DNA of 64,000 bases. Source: VXMO01 sp965205915 (GTDB lineage: Bacteria; Chloroflexota; Dehalococcoidia; UBA6926). Position numbers and translations under genes: made by a program. The notes beneath the pieces are model-generated. The model ran no database searches. It was not told where the DNA came from and was given only the letters and a program-made list of their open reading frames with translations. This document shows positions 58,411 through 64,000 of this stretch, piece by piece (within the stretch, counting starts at the first letter, position 1; each line of letters starts with the position of its first letter). Location: NCBI GenBank assembly GCA_965205915.1, contig OZ242191.1, positions 496,001-560,000 of the forward strand. The letters are read 5' to 3'.

Positions 58411-61020
58411 ATGAATATGTCGTTACTTCTTCGCGTTCACCATCTTCGAATCCTTGTTCTGATTGGCGCCACCATCGCCCTTATGGTGGCCGCAGTGCCG
58501 GCCCTCGCTCAGTCCGGTGAAAAGCCTCGGGCGCCGGAACTGTACACACCAAGCACCACCCATGACTCGGTTGTGCTCAGGTGGTGGGAGACCGCTGATC
58601 CCGCCGCCCTTGGCATCACATACGAGGTTCAGCGGCGAAACGGAGGAGGTTGGAACGTTGTCAATGGCGCGTATGGTCAGATGCGTTCCTACTCTGATGG
58701 CTCCGTCACCATTCCCTTCACCGACTCCTCCGTTTCTCCTGATACCAACTACACCTACCGCGTCTACGCAATCAAGGGAGACCGGCGGAGCGATTCATCC
58801 CGCCGGGTTCTCGCTATAACAGAACCGGCTCCTGAACGATATGTAGCGCCGGTAAGCACCCCCGAGCCCACTGCTGAGCCAACTGCTGAACCTACACCGG
58901 CGCCCACGGCCGAACCCACCCCCGAAAACCAGGATGTCGGCACTACGCCGCAACAGCAAATCCCGGTCGATGACCCGCCGCAGCAGCAAGTCCCGGTCGA
59001 TGACCCGCCGCAACAGCAAGTCCCGGTCGATGACCCGCCGCAACAGCAGGTCCCGGACGTTGACCAGCCGCAGCAGCAAGTCCCGGTCGATGACCCGCCG
59101 CAGCAGCAGGTTCCGGACGTTGACGAGCCGCAACAGCAGGTCCCGGACGATGACCAGCAACAGGACGACAACAGCGAAATTGACGAGGTCGTCCAGACTA
59201 ATAGCAAGATCGACAAGATAGAGGATCTCGATGGCGGCGGAGAAGATCCGGTCATCGACGGCCCCAGCCTCACCCGAAGCACGGCGACCAGCACCTCAAT
59301 AACTCTTGAGTGGGATGCGCCCACCGGGGCTACACCGACCGGCTATCGAATCTGGATGAAGACGGGGGAGACGGGCCTTTCGTACCAGTTCTACGGTTAC
59401 AATGCAGACCTCTCTCCCAAGATCATCGCCACCCTGAAGGTGAGCGACACAAGCACAACATCGGGTGACACAGCAACCACTGAAACGATCACAGGGTTGG
59501 CGCCCAACACAATGCACCACTTCTGGGTCGCAGCTCTCTATGGCACGGGCACCAAGACGCAGGGAGTCATTTCCCTCAGGATGTCACTCAGAACTGACCC
59601 GACCGTTGCCGCGCCATCTGCCGTCCGCAACGTGGAGGTTAGTGACCTGCCCAGCCCCAGCAACTCCATTCGCGTGACGTGGACCGCCGCAGAGGCCAGT
59701 ACCTCGTGTGCTGTAGACGGGCATACCGTCGCCAAGTGGAGTATCAGCGGCGATAGAGGCAGCAGAAACATCGGGAATGTCCTGCTGTACGATTGGTCGG
59801 AAATCTACCTGCGGCCTGACGATACCTACGTCTTCTCCGTCACCGCGAAGTGCGGCGCCGTCACCGGTGAAAGAGCGACAGTCACCTTCACGACCGTCCC
59901 GGCGGCCACACTACCGCCCGTGCCCGTACCCCACCTGTCCGTTTCCACGGCCACGGAGGTCACACTGAAGTGGTACACGCCGCAAAGCCCCAAAGTCAAT
60001 AACTGGGGATTTGAAATAGAGCGTATGGGAGGGGGGGCCGATTGGTCAGTGGTCACCGGAACCTACGCAGGAGGATCCTCAACCACCCCGGGAGGCTTCC
60101 AGTACGCCAACGGCGGTTTCGCCACAATCTGGTATGACCGCACCGTTTCGGCGGACACCTTCTACACGTATCGCATCGCCACTGTCGACAGCTCCAACAA
60201 CAAGAGCGCCCCGTCGACGCGTGTGACTGCCCAAACCCTGATCGCAACCTCAACCGGCACGCCCGGCGCGCCGTTGAACGTGCGGACGGGCCTTGTGCTC
60301 ACCAATCCAAATAAGGTGCGCATCATGTGGGATCCGCCGGATGACGGGGGTGGCTCGACCATCACCGGCTACCAGATCCTAAAGAACAACGCGGTACTCG
60401 TTGCAAACACGGGCAACGCTAACACGACGTACGACGACGCCGTAGTTGAAGAGGGCCAGTTCAGCATCTACAGAGTCAGGGCCATCAACAGCCAGGGCGG
60501 GGGTCTGCGGTCCAGGATTACGAGTAGCTCAGCGATCCGGTTCTCAGTGAACCCGCCGCCAGGCACAACTGTCCACACGCGGGCTGCTCGTTCCGGAACA
60601 GCAGTGGTCGAGATCAAGAATGACGCCGCCAATAGCGACTCGACCGTTAGGGTCAAGTGGACCGATGGCACTTCAACCTCGCGCGTCTGCCACACGGACT
60701 ACTACCTGATCTACGGCATCCTGCAGGAGGACAGCAGCTACAAGTACCAATTCGGCAGCCCAGCGGTTACCAGTAATCCGGACATCTCCATCGCGGGCCG
60801 TTGGTACGTGATGAACTACGATGATCCCGTCGGCCCGTACAAGCGGGGCTACGAGCAGACTCTCGCCAAGGTTTGGACGACGAGTGCGACGCCAGACACG
60901 GGCGAAACGACCCTCAACTGGAAACTCAAGGTCTACTGCGGCCATCCGGCAGCGTCGGACAGCGTGGAAATCGCAGAGGCCACGCCTACGATCGTCACGA
61001 CGTTCACATTCACCTTGTAG
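58411..61020 (+). CDS. Secreted fibronectin type III protein with a seven-copy PQQQ repeat
   Basis: An 869-residue secreted protein. The signal peptide (ILVLIGATIALMVAAVPALAQ, residues about 14-34) is followed by an Fn3 domain (RAPELYTPSTTHDSVVLRWW), a Pro/Glu/Thr linker, seven 10-residue repeats (PQQQVPVDDP type, residues 180-249), then three further Fn3 domains (TATSTSITLEWDAPTGATPT; AAPSAVRNVEVSDLP; GAPLNVRTGLVLTNPNKVRI) and a C-terminal beta domain ending IVTTFTFTL. Unlike the other two surface proteins it has no C-terminal membrane helix, so it is probably released or held by other proteins. A GGAAGGG ribosome site precedes the ATG. Confidence 0.87.
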   Translation: MNMSLLLRVHHLRILVLIGATIALMVAAVPALAQSGEKPRAPELYTPSTTHDSVVLRWWETADPAALGITYEVQRRNGGGWNVVNGAYGQMRSYSDGSVTIPFTDSSVSPDTNYTYRVYAIKGDRRSDSSRRVLAITEPAPERYVAPVSTPEPTAEPTAEPTPAPTAEPTPENQDVGTTPQQQIPVDDPPQQQVPVDDPPQQQVPVDDPPQQQVPDVDQPQQQVPVDDPPQQQVPDVDEPQQQVPDDDQQQDDNSEIDEVVQTNSKIDKIEDLDGGGEDPVIDGPSLTRSTATSTSITLEWDAPTGATPTGYRIWMKTGETGLSYQFYGYNADLSPKIIATLKVSDTSTTSGDTATTETITGLAPNTMHHFWVAALYGTGTKTQGVISLRMSLRTDPTVAAPSAVRNVEVSDLPSPSNSIRVTWTAAEASTSCAVDGHTVAKWSISGDRGSRNIGNVLLYDWSEIYLRPDDTYVFSVTAKCGAVTGERATVTFTTVPAATLPPVPVPHLSVSTATEVTLKWYTPQSPKVNNWGFEIERMGGGADWSVVTGTYAGGSSTTPGGFQYANGGFATIWYDRTVSADTFYTYRIATVDSSNNKSAPSTRVTAQTLIATSTGTPGAPLNVRTGLVLTNPNKVRIMWDPPDDGGGSTITGYQILKNNAVLVANTGNANTTYDDAVVEEGQFSIYRVRAINSQGGGLRSRITSSSAIRFSVNPPPGTTVHTRAARSGTAVVEIKNDAANSDSTVRVKWTDGTSTSRVCHTDYYLIYGILQEDSSYKYQFGSPAVTSNPDISIAGRWYVMNYDDPVGPYKRGYEQTLAKVWTTSATPDTGETTLNWKLKVYCGHPAASDSVEIAEATPTIVTTFTFTL
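58948..59157 (+). repeat. In-frame 30-bp tandem repeat (7 copies)
   Basis: Seven copies of a 30-bp unit code for PQQQ(I/V)P then VDDP, DVDQ, DVDE or DDDQ. Copies with different last halves alternate, which suggests shuffling between repeats as well as simple slippage. Confidence 0.95.
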
Positions 61021-61039
61021 CCAATCGCAGCGAACACGG

Positions 61040-61076
61040 AGAGCGCCCGGGGCAATGCCCCGGGCGCTCTGTCTTT
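61040..61076 (+). terminator. Terminator after the Fn3 protein gene
   Basis: A 14-bp stem (arm AGAGCGCCCGGGGC) with a 3-base loop at 61040-61070, then GTCTTTAA. Confidence 0.9.
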
Positions 61077-61149
61077 AAGCCCCTTAGCCAATAAAAGGGA
61101 CTTATATACAAAATGACACACGGGATTGAGAGGGATTGAGAGGGTATGG

Positions 61150-61287
61150 ATGGGGGGCGCAGTGAGTGAAATAATCACAGCATCCTGCGGCCACGAAGTA
61201 CAGCGGCCGCCAGGCGCTTTCAAATCGTTGGTGGAGGACATTGAGCGTCGCGGTCTCTGTCCGAGTTGTGACGCGGGAAAAGGTTAG
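61150..61287 (+). CDS. Small zinc-ribbon-like ORF
   Basis: A 45-residue ORF starting at ATG 61150: MGGAVSEIITASCGHEVQRP ... RGLCPSCDAGKG, then TAG. The C-G-H and C-P-x-C groups look like a half zinc ribbon. The same frame stays open after the TAG for another 60 codons and codes for a membrane helix, so this may be the N-terminal part of a split protein (see next entry). Confidence 0.5.
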   Translation: MGGAVSEIITASCGHEVQRPPGAFKSLVEDIERRGLCPSCDAGKG

Positions 61288-61470
61288 GAAGGGGACGCAC
61301 AGGCAGAGACGACCAAGACGACCAAAGAAGTGGTCTACAAAGTTACTGTTACAAACGGCCTCTCGCTTGGAATAAGCATAGGCATTGGACTTCTAGTCGT
61401 TGCACTCTTTGTGGCTTTCATCATGTGGATAGTGATTGGTGGGCTGACAACTGGAGTGAGCACAAGCTAG
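61288..61470 (+). pseudogene. Membrane-helix segment in frame after a TAG stop
   Basis: Directly after TAG (61285-61287) the frame continues EGDAQAETTKTTKEVVYKV and then a clear membrane helix (GIGLLVVALFVAFIMWIVI) to TAG at 61468-61470. It has no ATG and only a late GTG, so it probably was one gene with the zinc-ribbon ORF at 61150, either broken by the stop or read through. Confidence 0.5.
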
Positions 61471-61496
61471 GCCGCGAGGCCGGAAGGGATAGGGCG

Positions 61497-61829
61497 ATGG
61501 AAGAACACCAGTTTATATTGACATTCGTAAATCCTAAGGAGAACATCTGGGGATCAAGCTGGCGCGTCAACACAGGTAGGCGCACCGAGATGGAACACAT
61601 GCTCAAGATGCTCAAGATGCGACGCGCAAAAAACCTGCTGGAAAGATCGTCTCTTGAGAAGTCTTTACGCACGTACAGCCGATCCAGCCCCGGCAAGCTG
61701 AGGCTCCTTGATCCCGTCTCACTAACACCAGGTGAATGCCCCAACGATGAGACTAGACACTTGCTTGTAGACGTTACGACCGGAGAAACATCACAGCATG
61801 ACAAATGCGACCTCACCGGCCCGTCGTGA
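61497..61829 (+). CDS. Hypothetical protein
   Basis: A 110-residue ORF of unknown family, basic and soluble (FILTFVNPKENIWGSSWRV, HMLKMLKMRRAKNLLERSS, ending TSQHDKCDLTGPS). The ATG at 61497 has a GGAAGGGA stretch upstream; the frame is open from 61425. The gene lies in an accessory stretch between a terminator and tandem repeats. I do not recognise it. Confidence 0.5.
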   Translation: MEEHQFILTFVNPKENIWGSSWRVNTGRRTEMEHMLKMLKMRRAKNLLERSSLEKSLRTYSRSSPGKLRLLDPVSLTPGECPNDETRHLLVDVTTGETSQHDKCDLTGPS

Positions 61830-61945
61830 GCGTCAGGGCGCTGAGGAAGAGATAGGCAGCGAGTCCAAAGGCGTAAGGGCGTGTGTCAAATTGTATATAA
61901 GTCCCCAATAAAACCACCCGCAGGGGTGCCTCGCCCCTACCCGTC

Positions 61946-61987
61946 ATTCCCGCCCTCCTTGTCGTCATTCCCGCGAACGCGGGAATC
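61946..61987. repeat. Dispersed palindromes, reverse orientation
   Basis: CCGTCATTCCCGCC (half) and then CGTCATTCCCGC-GAAC-GCGGGAATCC (full hairpin) near 61960-61988. Otherwise nothing is seen between 61830 and 62090. Confidence 0.7.
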
Positions 61988-62090
61988 CCCACCCAGGAGT
62001 GCAACCAACCTCAGTAACGCAAAACCCCGAAAGCCCCCAACGGACACGCCACAAGGCGGCAATCTAACGGGTTGGCCAACTTGAATGGAA

Positions 62091-62720
62091 TCGCCCCGGC
62101 CTCTTCCGCCGCACACGCCGGAACGCGGCGGACCAACTCCATGCACAAAACGAGCCGGAATCGCCCCGGCCCCTTCCGCAACACTCCCCGGAACGCGGCG
62201 GAGCAACTCCGTGCAAAAAACGAGCCGGAATCGCCCCGGCCCCTTCCGCAACACTCCCCGGAACGCGGCGGACCAACTCCGTGCACAAAACGAGCCAGAA
62301 TCGCCCCGGCCACTTCCGCCACACTCGCCGGAACGCGGCGGACCAACTCCATGCACAGAACGAGCCGGAATCGCCCCGGCCCCTTCCGCCACACTCGCCG
62401 GAACGCGGCGGACCAACTCCGTGCACAAAACGAGCCGGAATCGCCCCGGCCACTTCCGCCACACTCGCCGGAACGCGGTGGACCAACTCCGTGCACAGAA
62501 CGAGCCGGAATCGCCCCGGCCATTTCCGCCACACTCGCCGGAACGCGGCGGACCAACTCCATCCACAATACGAGCCGGAATCGCCCCGGCCACTTCCGCC
62601 ACACACGCCGGAACGCGGCGGACCAACTCCGTGCACAAAACGAGCCGGAATCGCCCTGGCCACTTCCTCCACACTCGCCGGATCGCGGCCGACCAACTCC
62701 ATGCGCAAAACGAGCCTGAA
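62091..62720. repeat. 70-bp tandem array (9 copies) next to tRNA-Asn
   Basis: Nine head-to-tail units of exactly 70 bp start at 62091 and every 70 bases to 62651. A typical unit starts TCGCCCCGGCCACTTCCGCC, continues ACACTCGCCGGAACGCGG, and ends with CCAACTCC, GTGCACAAAA and CGAGCCGGAA. Copies differ by 2-8 substitutions and no length changes. Because 70 is not a multiple of 3, every frame is open by chance of composition, so the long frames that cross it are not taken as genes. The array ends 20 bp from the 3' end of tRNA-Asn. Confidence 0.95.
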
Positions 62721-62739
62721 TCGCGAACTTTAAGTGAAT

Positions 62740-62815
62740 TGGCTCCGCGGGTAGGATTCGAACCTACGACCAATCGGTTAACAGCCGACCGCTCTACCGA
62801 CTGAGCTACCGCGGA
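62740..62815 (-). tRNA. tRNA-Asn (GTT anticodon)
   Basis: Cloverleaf on the minus strand: acceptor TCCGCGG with CCGCGGA, D arm AGCTCAGTCGGTAGAGC, anticodon stem-loop CGGCTGTTAACCG (anticodon GTT), T arm CGTAGGTTCGAATCCTACC, discriminator G and encoded CCA (62740-62742). It is flanked on both sides by tandem repeats. Confidence 0.97.
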
Positions 62816-62940
62816 GCGCGACAGAATGCGCCCTGCCCCACAACCTACTGCGTTGAGGCGTTACGGGCGCCCATCCAGTATAAGGATGCCCCGCCCGCCC
62901 CCACAATCGCGCCCGCCCGCCCCCACAATCGCGCCCGCCC

Positions 62941-63111
62941 ACTTCCGTATCCTCCGCCCACCTCCGTATCCCCCGCCCACCTCCGTATCCTCCGCCCACC
63001 TCCGTATCCCCCGCCCACCTCCGTATCCCCCGCCCACCTCCGTATCCCCCGCCCACCTCCGTATCCCCCGCCCACCTCCGTATCTCCCGCCCACCTCCGT
63101 ATCCCTCGCCC
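62941..63111. repeat. 19-bp tandem array (9 copies)
   Basis: Nine units of 19 bp (ACCTCCGTATCCCCCGCCC, with single changes in four copies). It lies 125 bp beyond tRNA-Asn on the 5' side. A further degenerate copy is near 63133-63150, and a CCCACAATCGCGCCCGCC element occurs on both edges. No gene is seen between 62816 and 63229. Confidence 0.93.
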
Positions 63112-63229
63112 GCCCCCACAATCGCGCCCGCCCACCTCCGTATCCCCCGCGAAGGCGGGGGCCACGCGGCGTTCAGCGCCGTCTATCGCCACACCGCTAT
63201 ACTTTTCACAACGGAGGTCATAAAGGACA

Positions 63230-64000
63230 GTGCCTCAGATTGCATTCATAGGAGGCGGCGTCATGGCAGAGGCCATGATTACCGCCATCATCGAAAATAG
63301 CGTCGCGCGGCCGGACGAAATCGTCGTCGGCGAGATTGACGCGGAGCGACGTGCCGCGCTGTCGGAGAAGCACGGCGTCACTTCTGTCGCAGACAACGCC
63401 GACGCCGTGATGAGCGCCGACTCAGGCGGCCTGAATATCATTGCCCTCAAGCCGCAGCACATCGAGGCGCTTTCTGTTCTGCGATCATCCAATCCCGTCA
63501 GCGGCCCGTTCCTGTCCATCGCCGCAGGCGTCCGCATCGAGCGATTGCGGGAGCTGACAGGCTGTGAACAGATCATCCGCGTCATGCCCAATACGCCGGC
63601 GCAGATCGGCCACGGCATGAGTGTGTGGATGGCGACGCCCGACGTGAAAGAGCCGCAGCGCGATCGCGCCCGCGCGATCCTCGGCGCGATGGGGCGTGAA
63701 CTGGAAGTCCACGATGAGCGGTACATCGACATGGCGACGGCCCTCAGCGGCAGCGGCCCCGGCTACGTCTTCCTCTTTCTTGAAGCGATGATCGACGCCG
63801 GAGTGCATATCGGCCTGCCCCGCGATCAGGCGGAGCTTCTTGCGCGCCAAACGCTCTTCGGCTCCGCCGCGTTGGCAGACCAATCCGGCACACACCCTGC
63901 GGAACTCCGCAATATGGTGACATCACCCGGCGGCACCACGGCGGAGGGTATAGCCGCGTTGGAAGACGGTGGCCTGCGCGCAGCCGTCACGCAGGCGGTC
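63230..64000 (+). CDS. proC: Pyrroline-5-carboxylate reductase (partial, runs off the window)
   Basis: Last enzyme of proline biosynthesis; it reduces pyrroline-5-carboxylate with NAD(P)H. A GTG start at 63230 (AAAGGA upstream) gives MPQIAFIGGGVMAEAMITAI, the dinucleotide-binding turn. Further on are RVMPNTPAQIGHGMS, the C-terminal dimer domain LSGSGPGYVFLFLEAMIDAG, and the ProC signature VTSPGGTTAEGI. The 257 codons seen are nearly the whole protein (about 270 usual); the stop lies beyond the window. Confidence 0.95.
   Translation, partial: MPQIAFIGGGVMAEAMITAIIENSVARPDEIVVGEIDAERRAALSEKHGVTSVADNADAVMSADSGGLNIIALKPQHIEALSVLRSSNPVSGPFLSIAAGVRIERLRELTGCEQIIRVMPNTPAQIGHGMSVWMATPDVKEPQRDRARAILGAMGRELEVHDERYIDMATALSGSGPGYVFLFLEAMIDAGVHIGLPRDQAELLARQTLFGSAALADQSGTHPAELRNMVTSPGGTTAEGIAALEDGGLRAAVTQAV

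Noticed and set aside
29115..61470. A recoded TAG or TAA (genome-wide reassigned stop)
   Set aside because: Many intact genes here end with TAG or TAA exactly at family-typical lengths; the three in-frame stops are better explained by decay.
62091..62720. CRISPR array
   Set aside because: The units are contiguous and similar along all 70 bases; there are no variable spacers and no cas genes.
61937..62804. Long overlapping reading frames on both strands over the 70-bp array
   Set aside because: The period is not a multiple of three, so open frames come from repeated stop-free composition; the encoded text is repetitive and one frame runs into tRNA-Asn.

Overview
The window is about 60% GC with densely packed genes, long runs of short intergenic palindromes, and many enzymes of acyl-CoA and branched or polycyclic carbon catabolism: two acyl-CoA dehydrogenases, a fused family III CoA-transferase, a MaoC pair, a thiolase-like protein with a DUF35 partner, and a xanthine-dehydrogenase-type molybdoenzyme. 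With the SCO1664/DUF3090 pair and secreted fibronectin-III proteins carrying Thr-Pro linkers, this fits a free-living, probably marine, Chloroflexota genome (SAR202/Dehalococcoidia-like). That placement is an inference from gene content; no rRNA gene is present.

Layout. 1-3.4 kb: hydrolase, SRPBCC protein, methyltransferase, argC. 3.5-8.0 kb: four paralogous five-helix membrane proteins of unknown function, the last lying between nth and a duplicated 3' piece of nth. 8.0-13.7 kb: nth, then a tldD-tldE-HEAT-nudix-GNAT operon. 13.7-20.9 kb (minus strand): ridA-rnd-uvrD/pcrA, a TPP enzyme, and polyamine genes (an ACL5-like aminopropyltransferase and speD). 21-24.8 kb: a VapBC-like pair and the first secreted Fn3 protein. 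25-29 kb: acyl-CoA dehydrogenase and CoA-transferase behind matching promoters.

29.1-36.9 kb is the most unusual stretch. It holds a DUF559-nuclease/RecQ-type helicase whose upstream zinc-ribbon segment is cut off by an in-frame TAA, an overlapping coiled-coil tail-anchored protein, a membrane protein combining HRDC and HNH domains, and a CAP-domain membrane protein. A defence-like role is inferred, not shown. 37-41.7 kb: MaoC pair, decayed hicAB, VapBC, a hicA remnant, rnhA, and the thiolase-like/DUF35 pair. 41.7-44.0 kb: a GC-rich noncoding stretch, an unknown Cys-rich membrane protein, tRNA-Gly and tRNA-Phe.

44.5-54.6 kb: Fpg/Nei glycosylase, a Fur-family regulator with a metal ABC transporter, an inositol-phosphatase-family gene, SCO1664-DUF3090-Pta-like, an intact hicAB joined to an MBL hydrolase, and the second secreted protein. 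54.6-55.8 kb is almost wholly repeats. 55.8-64 kb: the molybdoenzyme, the third secreted Fn3 protein, small accessory ORFs, a 70-bp tandem array, tRNA-Asn, a 19-bp tandem array, and the start of proC, which runs off the end.

No transposase, integrase, phage structural gene or CRISPR array was seen. The plasticity here appears as toxin-antitoxin turnover, small tandem repeats, a partial duplication of nth, and several genes broken by single stops or one-base shifts.
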